A DNA stretch of 64,000 nucleotides, from assembly GCA_965222345.1 (NCBI GenBank), contig CBDCTS010000007.1:806001-870000 (forward strand), in the 5' to 3' direction. The position numbers and the translations under genes are program-made. This DNA comes from JADFGZ01 sp965222345. Lineage in GTDB: Bacteria > Acidobacteriota > Terriglobia > 2-12-FULL-54-10. A model generated the notes under the pieces. The model was not told where the DNA came from. It was given only the letters and a program-made list of their open reading frames with translations, and searched no databases. Positions 18,208-26,995 of this stretch are shown one piece after another (positions within the stretch are counted from its first letter, which is position 1; every line of letters starts with the position of its first letter).

Positions 18208-19152
18208 ATGCAGTTGATGAGAAAGACGAAGGATCGGGGCTGGATTTGCCGTTACAGAGTGTCCGGGCTGATGCGGGCTGTGGCGGCCGTCATATTCCTG
18301 ACGGGAGCAAGCCTGTTCGCACAGCAGCAGACGATACCGCCCCGTGCCGACAACTTCAATGAAAAAAAAGAGCCCTTTCGCATGATCGGCAACATCTACT
18401 GGGTCGGACATACGCAGGTCGGCGCCTTCTTAATCACGACCCCCCAGGGACATATTTTGATGGATACCACCTCTACGGAGCAGTCGCATTGGGTTCGGGA
18501 ATATATCGAGAAGCTTGGGTATGACATGAGGGATATCAAAATCATGTTGAACTCCCATCCCCATGAAGAGCATATGGGCGGTTTCGCGATGTTCAAGGAA
18601 CTGACCGGAGCGAAGCTCATCGCGTCGAAGCTAACCGCGGACGAGATGGCGGTTGGCGGCAGGACCGATTTTCGGGAAGATGGCAGCGAACAGTACACGC
18701 CCGTCCAGGCCGATCAGACGGTTGCCGATGGCGAAAAGGTCCAGTTCGGCGGCGTGACGCTGACGGCTCACTTGACGCCCGGCCACACCAAGGGCTGCAC
18801 CACGTGGACCACGGAGGTGGAAGAAGATGGCCAACAATACGACGTCGTCTTTTTTTGCGGGATGGCCACCGCCGGCATCGACCGGGCGCCATTGCTCAAC
18901 AACCCGAAGTATCCGAACATCGTGGAGGACTATCAGAATTCATTCCGCCTCCTGAAAACTCTGCCCTGCGACGTTTTCTTGTATCCCCGCGCCACGACCA
19001 TCAAGCTGCACGAGAAACAGGAACGCCTGAATCAAGGAGAAAAGCCGAATCCATTCGTTGATCCGGCGGGGTGCCGCGGGTACATCGACGAGTATGAGAC
19101 GCTGTTTTCCAATCTGCTGGCCGAACAGCGCGCTGCGCAGAATTCACCATAG
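18208..19152 (+). CDS. Subclass B3-like metallo-beta-lactamase homologue with altered zinc ligands
   Basis: 314 residues with an N-terminal membrane/signal segment (about residues 22-38) and the B3 fold landmarks: GNIYWVG, HPHEEH at 117-122, PGHTKGCTTW with His193, and the C-terminal NPFVDPAG segment typical of B3 enzymes. Two metal ligands differ: the Asp of HxHxDH is Glu121, and the usual late His (in GAH or GSH) aligns with Arg261 in LYPRATT. The Zn1 site (117, 119, 193) is kept, but the Zn2 site is not standard. Beta-lactam hydrolysis is therefore doubtful; a related hydrolase is as likely. Confidence 0.8.
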   Translation: MQLMRKTKDRGWICRYRVSGLMRAVAAVIFLTGASLFAQQQTIPPRADNFNEKKEPFRMIGNIYWVGHTQVGAFLITTPQGHILMDTTSTEQSHWVREYIEKLGYDMRDIKIMLNSHPHEEHMGGFAMFKELTGAKLIASKLTADEMAVGGRTDFREDGSEQYTPVQADQTVADGEKVQFGGVTLTAHLTPGHTKGCTTWTTEVEEDGQQYDVVFFCGMATAGIDRAPLLNNPKYPNIVEDYQNSFRLLKTLPCDVFLYPRATTIKLHEKQERLNQGEKPNPFVDPAGCRGYIDEYETLFSNLLAEQRAAQNSP

Positions 19153-19341
19153 CGCGGGTTTCCCACCAATCCTCCTGACGAATCGTCCAGAAGGACTTGG
19201 CAATCTGGGCGTTGCAGGCGGTTCCCAGCCGCGACAGAAATGCAGCGCCGCGTGCCGACCGACCAGACCTGTTCTAAAATTCGCAAAAACGGGTTATACA
19301 GTATCGCCTCGCGTAACAACCGGCCTTAGGACAAGGAAGAT

Positions 19342-19791
19342 GTGAACAATAATCGCTTCTTGATACGGATAATATCTCTGGTCCACGGAGTTTTGTACCG
19401 AGCCACGGATGGAATCATTGGAGCAAGGATCGGAGCGCCGGTGCTTATGCTGACTACAGTTGGCAGGAAGAGTGGCATGTCGCGCACGACGCCCTTGCTC
19501 TACCTGGAAGAGGATTCCAATTGGGTGATCGTTGGCTCCAATGCGGGAGATGACCGGCATCCTGCTTGGTGGCTCAATCTGCAGGCAAACCCCGTTGCCA
19601 CGATCCAGATCAGAGGCGAGCAAATGCAGGTGCGAGCCAGGAAAGCATCCGAGAGTGCGAAAAGCGATCTATGGCCCCGGTTCGTAAAGATGCATTCGGG
19701 CTATCGAGCCTACCATCAGAGGACAAAACGGGATATTCCGGTCGTGATACTCGAACGGGAGACCAGGGAAGAAAATGCCAAACAGGTTTAG
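19342..19791 (+). CDS. Deazaflavin (F420)-dependent nitroreductase-family protein
   Basis: 149 residues matching the split-barrel Ddn family: LMLTTVGRKSG near residue 36, then a strand ending PLLYL, GSNAG, and HPAWWLNLQANP followed by VATIQI. In mycobacteria these bind F420 or flavin and reduce quinones or nitro compounds. Whether this host makes F420 cannot be told here. GTG start. It lies alone between the metallo-hydrolase and a methyltransferase, on the same strand. Confidence 0.82.
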   Translation: MNNNRFLIRIISLVHGVLYRATDGIIGARIGAPVLMLTTVGRKSGMSRTTPLLYLEEDSNWVIVGSNAGDDRHPAWWLNLQANPVATIQIRGEQMQVRARKASESAKSDLWPRFVKMHSGYRAYHQRTKRDIPVVILERETREENAKQV

Positions 19792-19881
19792 GGGCAGATT
19801 CCGTCTCTGGCGGTTCAGGCGATGAAGAAAACCATCCTGCTCATTTGTTTTTAGCCGCTTACTCTATCGGGTTATTCCGGA

Positions 19882-20448
19882 TTGTATAAACTGGATTATT
19901 GGGAGCTGCACCCGAGGGCGTGCTGGCAACTTCCGGATCGGGTGATTGAGTCCGTGAATATTCAGCTCGGAGATCATGTCGCTGACATCGGCGCCGGTGG
20001 AGGCTACTTCACTTTCATCTTGGCGGACGCGGTGGATCCAAGCGGCAGAGTGCATGCTGTGGATGTGGAAGAGGAAATCACGACTGATCTCGAGGATCAG
20101 GCAAGCGAGAACAATTATCGCAACGTGGCAGTGATCCTGGGTGAGTTGGACGACCCGCTATTACCGAACGGAACCATCGACCTCGTGTTCCTCTGCAACG
20201 CCCACCACCACATCGAGAGGCGGGTGGGATATTTTTCCAGGTTGAAAGCAGACCTGAAGCTGGAAGAGCGCGTGGCATTAATCGATGTGAAAGACGATCT
20301 GGCCGGAATCCTCAGGCTATTTGTTACGGCGGATCATTGGACCCCAAGACAGCTTCTGATCCGTGAAATGGAGGCTGCCGGCTATCGTCATCAAAGCGGG
20401 TTTGATTTCCTGCCCAGGCAGAACTTTGAAATGTTTCCGGTGAATTAG
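19882..20448 (+). CDS. Class I SAM-dependent methyltransferase
   Basis: 188 residues. Motif I is VADIGAGGGYFTF, motif II ends in the acidic VHAVDVEEE, and the LVFLCNAHHHIE stretch matches motif IV of class I methyltransferases. The start appears to be TTG at 19882, since stops lie close upstream in frame. The substrate is unknown. It is close to the UbiE/arsenite-type small methyltransferases, but no diagnostic Cys pattern is present. Confidence 0.8.
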   Translation: MYKLDYWELHPRACWQLPDRVIESVNIQLGDHVADIGAGGGYFTFILADAVDPSGRVHAVDVEEEITTDLEDQASENNYRNVAVILGELDDPLLPNGTIDLVFLCNAHHHIERRVGYFSRLKADLKLEERVALIDVKDDLAGILRLFVTADHWTPRQLLIREMEAAGYRHQSGFDFLPRQNFEMFPVN

Positions 20449-20511
20449 AGTCGAACTGCCGGACCCTCGGACTGTCCTCTCCGCGCAATTCAAAAACCTG
20501 CCCCCGCCCTC

Positions 20512-21252
20512 CTACTTTTTGCCGGCCTGGTACCCCTCAGCCATCTTCAAAAATTCCTGATAGCCAATTACGCGGGAATATTTCGGATAACTCTGCCGAA
20601 GGAGCAGTTGGGAGAGCTGGGTGTTATTGGAGGCCATCGCGTCCTGCAAAGCATACACATGGTAGCCCAGGTCGAAGGCGGCGACCAGCGTGCCATAGAC
20701 ACAGCCATCCGTGCTGAACCCGCCTATGGCGATGTTCTTGATTCCGCGCGATTTGAGGATGTAGTCCAGTGCGTTCCCCCCAAAGCCGCTGACCGTCTTG
20801 CGATTGGGAAGCAGAATATCCCGGTCGTCCGGCCCTGGACGGAGCGGTTCGTAAAGCTCCACGGGCTTTGTGCCCGTCTTCCAAGCCTGACGCAAAATCT
20901 GGCTGCGGTGAAAGCCGCCCGGATTGGTCCAGTCGAGCTCTCTGTAGTCGTGAGTATAGCCTTCCGTGACCTGGATGATCTGAATCCCCAGGGTGCGCGC
21001 CTTCTTCACCACGTCAATTGAGTTTTGGAGCATCCCGGTTTCGTCAAAGATCTTTTTGTAGGCCGGATAATGCTCGCCATCCGGGTCGGCAAAATTATTC
21101 TGGAAGTCAACAAAGGGAATCGCCGTTTCCGCCGGATTGAGGTGTTTGGCCAGAGGGGGGAGCTTTTGCCCCCGAGCGGGAGGAACCCAGAGGAGCAAAA
21201 GCAGTCCCGCTATAAGGACTGAGAGGGGTTCATGATAGAGTTTCATCGTCAA
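20512..21252 (-). CDS. Secreted isochorismatase-family cysteine hydrolase
   Basis: 246 residues. An N-terminal signal peptide (about residues 7-29, ending ARGQ) precedes the isochorismatase fold with Asp in PFVDFQNNF, Lys in LPNRKTVSGF and the nucleophile Cys in GFSTDGCVYGT, a full Asp-Lys-Cys triad. Exported members are uncommon; most are cytoplasmic nicotinamidase- or isochorismatase-like enzymes. The substrate is unknown. Its upstream region is occupied by an IS30 element beginning about 80 bp away. Confidence 0.8.
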   Translation of the reverse strand: MTMKLYHEPLSVLIAGLLLLLWVPPARGQKLPPLAKHLNPAETAIPFVDFQNNFADPDGEHYPAYKKIFDETGMLQNSIDVVKKARTLGIQIIQVTEGYTHDYRELDWTNPGGFHRSQILRQAWKTGTKPVELYEPLRPGPDDRDILLPNRKTVSGFGGNALDYILKSRGIKNIAIGGFSTDGCVYGTLVAAFDLGYHVYALQDAMASNNTQLSQLLLRQSYPKYSRVIGYQEFLKMAEGYQAGKK

Positions 21253-21330
21253 GCCTCCTTCCTGCCGGCAATGGAGAATTCATTGGCCGGATTGCCTCGC
21301 GCCTTCTTCCACTCCGTAAATGATGGTGAT

Positions 21331-21351
21331 CTCAACGGGTCGATGCAACAC
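21331..21351 (+). repeat. IS30 left terminal inverted repeat
   Basis: CTCAACGGGTCGATGCAACA plus C, the exact reverse complement of the right end at 22529-22549. Confidence 0.92.
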
Positions 21352-21378
21352 TTTACCCTAAAGGAGAAGGTGAAGTGT

Positions 21379-22548
21379 ATGCGGAAGAAACAAAAGAGGC
21401 AGCGGCGAAGTTTGACAGTAACGGAGCTGGTGGAGGTCTGGGATCGGTGGCAGCAGGGTGAGTCTTCCAAAGCGATCGGACGTGTGCTTGGGAGAGAACC
21501 GTCATCTGTGTACGCCGTGCTTTTGCGCCACGGGGGTATCCGTCCCCGCTCCCGATGCCGCTCACGCCGGGTGCTGACTTTGGCCGAGCGGGAGGAGATT
21601 TCCAGAGGCATTGCGGCGAAGCGATCGATCCGATCGATTGCCGTGTTGTTGGGTCGTTCCCCGTCGACCCTCAGCCGGGAGGTGGGTCGCAATGGAGGCT
21701 ATGCCAGCTATCGGGCGTCGGAGGCCGATCAGCGGGCCTGGGATCGGGCTCGCCGCCCGAAATCATGTCGACTGGTCCGTTGTCCGCGGTTGCGTCAGCT
21801 TGTGGAAGAGAAGCTGCGAGAGGTCTGGTCGCCCGAGCAGATCGCCGGCTGGATGAAGCGCACGTATCCAGAGGATAAGTCGGTTCAGGTATCTCACGAA
21901 ACGATCTATCGTAGCCTTTTTATTCAGGCCCGCGGGGCTCTGAAGAAAGAGCTGGCTCAGTATCTGCGGTCCAGGCGAACGATTCGCCGGTCCCGGCATG
22001 CCAGCCGGAAAGGCCATGGGAAGGGACAGATCGCCGACATCGTATCGATCCGGGAGCGCCCGGTTGCAGTGGAAGATCGTGCGGTGCCGGGTCACTGGGA
22101 AGGCGATCTAATCGCCGGATCGACAAACAGCTACATTGCGACTCTGGTGGAACGTCATTCGCGTTACGTGATGTTGGCGAAAGTGGCCAGCAAGGAAACA
22201 GAAACCGTTGTGTCCACGCTGATCCAACAGGCCAGGCAACTACCGACGGAACTTTACAAATCGCTGACCTGGGATCGGGGTCTGGAAATGGCGGATCACA
22301 AGCGGTTCACATTGGCGACCGACATTGACGTCTACTTCTGCGATCCGAAAAGTCCATGGCAGCGCGGATCGAACGAGAACACCAATGGACTGCTCCGATA
22401 TTATTTCCCCAAACGGACGGACTTGTCGGTACACTCCCAGGAGTATCTGGATCAGATTGCGCGCCAGCTCAACGAACGGCCCCGCAAGACGCTGGAGTTT
22501 GAAACTCCAGCCGAACGATTCAATGCATGTGTTGCATCGACCCGTTGA
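21379..22548 (+). CDS. IS30-family transposase
   Basis: 389 residues. N-terminal helix-turn-helix domains (LTVTELVEVWDRWQQGES; RSIAVLLGRSPSTLSREV) are followed by a DDE integrase core with Asp in HWEGDLIAG, Asp in LTWDRGLEM and Glu in RGSNENTNGLLR. The ATG at 21379 has AAAGGAGAAGG upstream within the element. All catalytic residues are present, so it is likely active. Confidence 0.93.
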   Translation: MRKKQKRQRRSLTVTELVEVWDRWQQGESSKAIGRVLGREPSSVYAVLLRHGGIRPRSRCRSRRVLTLAEREEISRGIAAKRSIRSIAVLLGRSPSTLSREVGRNGGYASYRASEADQRAWDRARRPKSCRLVRCPRLRQLVEEKLREVWSPEQIAGWMKRTYPEDKSVQVSHETIYRSLFIQARGALKKELAQYLRSRRTIRRSRHASRKGHGKGQIADIVSIRERPVAVEDRAVPGHWEGDLIAGSTNSYIATLVERHSRYVMLAKVASKETETVVSTLIQQARQLPTELYKSLTWDRGLEMADHKRFTLATDIDVYFCDPKSPWQRGSNENTNGLLRYYFPKRTDLSVHSQEYLDQIARQLNERPRKTLEFETPAERFNACVASTR

Positions 22549-22549
22549 G
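22529..22549 (-). repeat. IS30 right terminal inverted repeat
   Basis: A 21-bp perfect reverse complement of 21331-21351. It contains the transposase TGA. Confidence 0.92.
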
Positions 22550-22790
22550 CTGGCAATCTTTTCGATTCGTTCCGCTATTTCTTCATATTAGCCTAGCCCG
22601 TATTTCCCGCCAATAGTCTGGAAAAAGTCTGCTTCCGAAGGCGTCAGCCGATGCTTAGAATTTCATACAATTGCAGGCGGCAATGCCTGTAACATCTCAA
22701 AGAACTAAAATTTGGAGAAACGGCACACCGTGACAGAAAACGAGCAAGAGCCAGAACCGGCCACACAATTTTCCATTCCAAGGAGTCAAA

Positions 22791-23105
22791 ATGAGCCAAG
22801 CTTTACCCATCATGAAGGAGATCACACCCCACTTGGAGAAGCTCACCGCTGAGGTGCTCTACGGGGACGTTTGGGAGCGTCCCGGTCTGTCTAAGCGCGA
22901 CCGGAGCCTTATCACTGTAGCTGCATTAATTGCTCTCTACCGGACCGATCAGATGCGGTTCCACATCCGCCGCGCGTTGGAAAACGGAGTAACAAAAGAG
23001 GAGATCAGCGAGGTCATCACTCACATCGCCTTCTATGGAGGGTGGCCTGCGGCGGCTAACGCCGTCCAGGTCACCAAAAAAGTTTTCGACGAGATTAAAA
23101 GCTAA
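22791..23105 (+). CDS. Carboxymuconolactone decarboxylase-family protein
   Basis: 104 residues covering a single CMD domain: WERPGLSKRDRSLITVAALI, then HIRRALENGVTKEEI, ending in an AFYGGWPAAANA block. It lacks the CxxC pair of AhpD-type peroxidases, so it resembles gamma-carboxymuconolactone decarboxylases and their many uncharacterised relatives. ATG behind AAGGAG. It lies 240 bp after the IS30 element, with no partner gene. Confidence 0.85.
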   Translation: MSQALPIMKEITPHLEKLTAEVLYGDVWERPGLSKRDRSLITVAALIALYRTDQMRFHIRRALENGVTKEEISEVITHIAFYGGWPAAANAVQVTKKVFDEIKS

Positions 23106-23586
23106 TGGGTCGGCAGCGGCCTGATTTTCCTGCCAGAGCTTTGTTAGCGTGGCAGGGCCAGTGTGGCAGGAGCAGCTGGGACGCTGTAACTGGAGCAGTT
23201 TGGCAGGGGATTGATCTGCCGCGGTCCTGTGCCCAACTCCATTAAGAAATGCGGTGAAGAATTATGCAAGGCGCCACAGGGAACCAAATTTTCCATGTTC
23301 GTCCGACTTGGATCGGTGGGCCTGGCAGGGGAACAGAATCCTCCAATCCAGGCCTGAACAATCTCACACGATCCGCTGTTGACGTTGTCCGGATTCCAAT
23401 CTTCCTCTAAGGAAGAGGGGGAGGTTTCGGAGCGGTTTCAATGTACCGGTGGTTGACAATGGGAGGGCACACCAGGAAAATCCACCTCTTAGGGAAAACC
23501 GGTCCTACATTCCGGAACAGACAGGTCCTCGTTTAGGAGGCGGATAGCTCCCGTCATCGTCAGAGCTTCCGGTCAAAACCACGATA
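23106..23586. other. Intergenic, no gene recognised
   Basis: About 480 bp between the convergent CMD and HU genes. The first 120 bp repeat GTGGCAGG-like words. I see no conserved frame, tRNA or clear terminator. Confidence 0.45.
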
Positions 23587-23895
23587 TTACTTTTTTTTCG
23601 CCCTGCTCGGAGAGATGGAGTCCTTGGCTGCCTTGGCAACCCGGAACTTCACCACTGTCTTGGCTGGAATCTTGATGGCCGCACCGGTGGCTGGGTTCCT
23701 TCCCATGCGAGCCTTGCGTTTCGACTTGACCAGCCGCCCGATGCCGGGAAGGACGAAGAGGCCGTTCTTCTTGGTTTCTTTTAGGGCGGTCTGAGCCAGC
23801 GTCTCCATAAACTGGCGAGCGACTTTGTTGCTTAGCTGGCAACTCTCGGCTAGATGCCGAATCAGTTGAGTTTGAGTCATTGCTTTCGTAACCAT
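23587..23895 (-). CDS. HU/IHF-family DNA-binding protein
   Basis: 102 residues in the HU fold: helical N-terminus (LIRHLAESCQLS), GLFVLPGIGRL and the DNA-binding beta arm with GRNPATGAAIKIPAKTVVKF. A basic tail (PSRAKKK) extends the usual C-terminus. It would be an architectural nucleoid protein. AAGGAGG sits directly upstream of the ATG; an internal ATG five codons later gives better spacing and may be the true start. Confidence 0.9.
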   Translation of the reverse strand: MVTKAMTQTQLIRHLAESCQLSNKVARQFMETLAQTALKETKKNGLFVLPGIGRLVKSKRKARMGRNPATGAAIKIPAKTVVKFRVAKAAKDSISPSRAKKK

Positions 23896-24284
23896 AATCC
23901 TCCTTCAAGGAAAAATTCAGCCAGGTCCAAAACCCTGGGTTTCAGTTATTATGACTGCAAAGCATACGCTTCCCGCTCTGTCAGTGCAATCCCCTTTTGC
24001 GTTTCTTATTTCCAGGGGTCCCCTTTCTGCGCAGCAATTGATTTGCCGTTCCACCTCGTGTAATCTCCCTAGCAACCATTCTAACCAGGCGAGGGCAGCA
24101 ACGTGACCTTTCCACCGAGTAAACAGTCAGGCACTTAAGAAATCCTCAGCCCGCTCTACGAGGCAAGCGTGGGGGAGGTACATCATAGGCGCGACAATAT
24201 CACCATTGTCGAAAAGTTGGAAGCCGTTGACGGAAGGCAGGAGCGATCCAAGTGAGGTTATGATTGGAAGGAGGAGGAACTGAC
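23896..24284. other. Intergenic between divergent HU and propeller genes
   Basis: About 390 bp that should carry promoters in both directions. A leftward frame at 24127-24330 encodes a protein-like tail (NGDIVAPMMYLPHACLVERA) but has no recognisable family and overlaps the start of the propeller gene, so I do not call it. Confidence 0.4.
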
Positions 24285-25697
24285 ATGGCACAAGCATCTT
24301 ATTTGCGACGGAAGGCATTGCTGATTGCAATTCTTGCAGTGACTGGGACTCTTGCCGGATTCGTACTATTCAGTGGAGTCACCGGCGAAAACCTGTCGAG
24401 GTCTGCCGGGTCTCCTCGACTGATCTCGGTGGAGCCTTTGCCGGCGATGGAGGGGGTCATGTGCGAGTGGATGCCCGCCAGCACCGGCGCTACGCTGCCA
24501 GCCTCCATGCGGCAGCAAAGGCTTTCCACTGGCAATGGGGCGGGCGCCGTCGGCCAGAACAGCAGAGAGGAAACCGCCCCGAGAGCGCCGCTTCGAGTCA
24601 TCCGGGACCCCTATTCCTCCTACAGCGCTGTTGCGGTGGACCCGGTGCGCGGGGAAGTTGTCATGACGGACGAAAGCTTTTTCAACATTCTGGTTTACGA
24701 CCGGCTGGACAATACGCCCCCCAACGCGGCCATGACCGAACCAAAGCGCAAGATCGGGGGAGAGCACACCAGAATCGAATTTCAGTGCGGCCTGTATATT
24801 GACCCGGCTAGCGGGGATATTTATGCCGTCAACAACGACACGGTGGACACGCTGGTGATCTTTGACCGCCAGGCTAACGGGGACGTACCTCCGACGCGGG
24901 CCCTGGCCACGCCGCATGGGACTTTTGGGATTACGGTGGATGAACAGCGCGAGGAGCTTTTCCTCACCATCCAGCACGACAACGCAGTGGTGGTGTACAA
25001 CAAATGGGCTGAAGGCGAGGATGCTCCCATCCGCCTTCTCCAGGGAGATCGCACTCGCCTGGCGGACCCTCATGGAATTGCTCTGGATACGAAGAATGAT
25101 CTCATCTACGTCACCAATCACGGATCGGTCCGGCAACATCGTACGGACGCCGGCGGCGGAGAGGGAACTCTCGGAAGAGCCAAAGGGAAAGCGAATTGGC
25201 CGAGAGGTGAAGATATAACGATCCCCGGTTCGGGCACGACGGTGCCGCCTTCGATCACGGTGTATTCCCGGGACGCGAGCGGCAATGCCGCTCCATTGCG
25301 GGTGATCGAAGGTCCCCGGACGCAGTTGAACTGGGCGGCGGGAATTGCCGTTGACCCGGAGCGAGGCGAATTGTTTGTCGCCAATGACCAGGGAGATTCC
25401 ATCCTGGTCTTCCGCGCGACGGCCAATGGGGACGTGGCTCCCATTCGGGTCTTAAAGGGTCCCAACAGCGGCATCAAAAAACCCACGGGCCTGTTTTTGG
25501 ACACCCAGAACGACGAGCTGTGGGTGGCCAACTTCGGCAATCACTCGGCGACCGTTTATAAACCCACGGCGGAGGGTGACACGCCGCCTCTGCGCACGAT
25601 CCGCAGCGCGCCGATTGGAGAACCGTCCTTGATGATTGGCAATCCGGGCGCTGTAGCCTATGACACCAAGCGGGAAGAGATTCTGGTTCCCAACTGA
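24285..25697 (+). CDS. NHL-type beta-propeller protein, N-terminal part (ends at in-frame TGA)
   Basis: About 470 residues from an ATG preceded by AAGGAGGAGG. A signal/anchor helix (residues 8-28) is followed by repeated blades of the type V-DP-x-x-(G/D)-E-(I/L)-(Y/F)-V-(T/A)-N and a recurring A(T)ANGDV-PIRVL strand. The frame ends at TGA 25695-25697 directly after EEILVPN, and the next frame continues at once without a shift, so this is the first two thirds of a single propeller gene. Such proteins are exported and act as binding scaffolds; the ligand is unknown. Confidence 0.8.
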   Translation: MAQASYLRRKALLIAILAVTGTLAGFVLFSGVTGENLSRSAGSPRLISVEPLPAMEGVMCEWMPASTGATLPASMRQQRLSTGNGAGAVGQNSREETAPRAPLRVIRDPYSSYSAVAVDPVRGEVVMTDESFFNILVYDRLDNTPPNAAMTEPKRKIGGEHTRIEFQCGLYIDPASGDIYAVNNDTVDTLVIFDRQANGDVPPTRALATPHGTFGITVDEQREELFLTIQHDNAVVVYNKWAEGEDAPIRLLQGDRTRLADPHGIALDTKNDLIYVTNHGSVRQHRTDAGGGEGTLGRAKGKANWPRGEDITIPGSGTTVPPSITVYSRDASGNAAPLRVIEGPRTQLNWAAGIAVDPERGELFVANDQGDSILVFRATANGDVAPIRVLKGPNSGIKKPTGLFLDTQNDELWVANFGNHSATVYKPTAEGDTPPLRTIRSAPIGEPSLMIGNPGAVAYDTKREEILVPN

Positions 25698-26531
25698 GTG
25701 GCCCATCCGCAGATTGCGGCTTTCGCCAGGCTGGCGGAAGGGGGAGCAATAACGAACCGGAAGATCGAGGGGCAAAAAACAATGTTGGGCCGGACGATGC
25801 ACGGCATTTTCTACGATGAGATTCATGATGAAATCACGGTGCCGCAGCCGTTCTCCCAGTCGGTGATGACGTTCCGTGGAGGAGCCGATGGAGAGGAGCC
25901 TCCGATCCGGGTAATCCAGGGGCCCCGCACGCGGTTACAGAATCCCGACAAGATGACGGTCGACCCGGTGCATAACGAGATTTTCGTTCCGGACGGAGAT
26001 TCGCTTTTGGTGTTTCCACGGGAAGCCAACGGCGACGTGGGGCCGATCCGGGTTCTTGGCGGACCCGGCAGCCAGTGGGATCCCAGCGAGGTCGCCGTGG
26101 ACCCAGTGCATAACCTGCTTGTCGTGTCGGCGAGCTGGCAGGAAGGAGGAGATCGTAGAAGAGGTCTGATGATTTTTAACCGTACCGACGAAGGCAACGT
26201 GAAACCGCGGGCTGTGATCAGCGGCCCCAAAACGGGTCTCAATCGCACGTCCCGGATCAATGTCTATCCCCCGCGCGGCGCGGTACTGGTGTCTGTTCCT
26301 GCCCCGGGAACCGGGCCGGGAGAAGGTCTCGCGTCCGATGACGCCTTTGTGGGCGTATGGAACATCCTGCAGGACAACGGGGACGTCCCGCCGCGGTGGA
26401 AGATTGGAGGGCCGAAGGGAATGTTGCGCCAGCCGCGCGGAGTGACTTTCGATGCCAAGAACAAATCCGTCATCATCTCGGACAAGTATCTCAATGCCGT
26501 GATGACATATCATTTTCCAGAAATTTTCTAG
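25698..26531 (+). CDS. NHL-type beta-propeller protein, C-terminal part (in frame after TGA)
   Basis: 277 codons continuing the upstream gene in the same frame: VAHPQIAAFARLAEGG, then GRTMHGIFYDEIHDEI, VDPVHNEIFVPDG and further blades of the same pattern, ending with SDKYLNAVMTYHFPE. There is no ribosome-binding site before the GTG at 25698, and the segment lacks a signal peptide, so independent expression is unlikely. The one TGA is the only visible lesion in about 750 codons. A Cys codon (TGC) one base away is the likely ancestral state. Confidence 0.7.
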   Translation: MAHPQIAAFARLAEGGAITNRKIEGQKTMLGRTMHGIFYDEIHDEITVPQPFSQSVMTFRGGADGEEPPIRVIQGPRTRLQNPDKMTVDPVHNEIFVPDGDSLLVFPREANGDVGPIRVLGGPGSQWDPSEVAVDPVHNLLVVSASWQEGGDRRRGLMIFNRTDEGNVKPRAVISGPKTGLNRTSRINVYPPRGAVLVSVPAPGTGPGEGLASDDAFVGVWNILQDNGDVPPRWKIGGPKGMLRQPRGVTFDAKNKSVIISDKYLNAVMTYHFPEIF

Positions 26532-26552
26532 AGGTGGTCTTAAAACCACCTC
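26531..26552. terminator. Perfect hairpin at the end of the propeller gene / IS relic
   Basis: GAGGTGGT-CTTAAA-ACCACCTC forms an eight-pair stem with a six-base loop. It begins on the last base of the propeller stop codon. No T run follows. It may be a terminal repeat of the adjacent IS5-like relic rather than a terminator. Confidence 0.45.
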
Positions 26553-26680
26553 AGCATGATTTTGATGCATCCGAGTCGGGCCATCCCCAAGAAATTGTCG
26601 ATGGAATACTCGTAGCGCGTAACCAGGCGGCGAAACACTTGCAGCCAAGCGAACAGGCGCTCGACTGTCCAGCGCCGCCA
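26540..26680 (-). pseudogene. IS5-type transposase, C-terminal relic
   Basis: On the minus strand about 46 codons encode WTVERLFAWLQVFRRLVTRY, then SIDNFLGMARLGCIKI, ending RWF and TAA. This is the conserved end of IS5-group transposases, including the last catalytic Glu in VERLF. The rest of the gene is missing; homology stops near 26680, where a palindromic repeat begins. Confidence 0.75.
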
Positions 26681-26685
26681 GGAAA

Positions 26686-26866
26686 CAGGCAGGAATGCCT
26701 GCCCTACTTGGTTCGGTTCCCTCGGAATTATCGGCCTATCTAGTTCCCTCGGTTCCCTCGGCAGGTTCGGCAGATTCGGAATTATCGGAATAATATTGTT
26801 GCTTCCGGAATTTCCGCGAGGGACAATCGGGCCGGAGGGCGTTTGTGAAGCTGGTTTTGTTTAGCT
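26686..26866. repeat. Dispersed repeat, copy A (inverted relative of 49990-50170)
   Basis: It begins with the palindrome CAGGCA-GGAA-TGCCTG (26686-26701), then tandem TTCGGTTCCCTCGG-like words, then TTGCTTCCGGAATTTCCG and CCGGAGGGCGTTTGTGAAGC. The reverse complement of 49990-50170 contains the same words in the same order with about one mismatch in six to ten bases. Confidence 0.75.
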
Positions 26867-26995
26867 TACGGGGGAAGGAGGGCGGGAGGAAAAGTTTTTT
26901 TTGCAAAACAAAGCCATTGAAAAATTTCCGTTATCCAGCCAACCGATTACATATAAAGGAGATATGAGATATGGGGAAGATCGGGCAATGGCTTT

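Larger units (their letters stand above)
21331..22549 (+). mobile_element. IS30-family insertion sequence, apparently complete
   Basis: A 1219-bp element bounded by perfect 21-bp terminal inverted repeats and containing one intact transposase gene whose stop codon lies inside the right repeat. IS30 elements usually make 2-3 bp target duplications. The bases outside (GAT on the left, CTG on the right) show no clear duplication, so the exact boundary may be a few bases inside or the duplication may be lost. Confidence 0.9.

Noticed and set aside
24127..24330. Minus-strand 67-codon frame with protein-like tail
   Set aside because: No family match. It overlaps the start of the propeller gene with its clear ribosome-binding site.
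25695..25740. Bacterial SECIS element after the TGA
   Set aside because: A short hairpin exists, but neither its distance nor its loop clearly matches known selenocysteine elements. Kept only as an open question in the findings.
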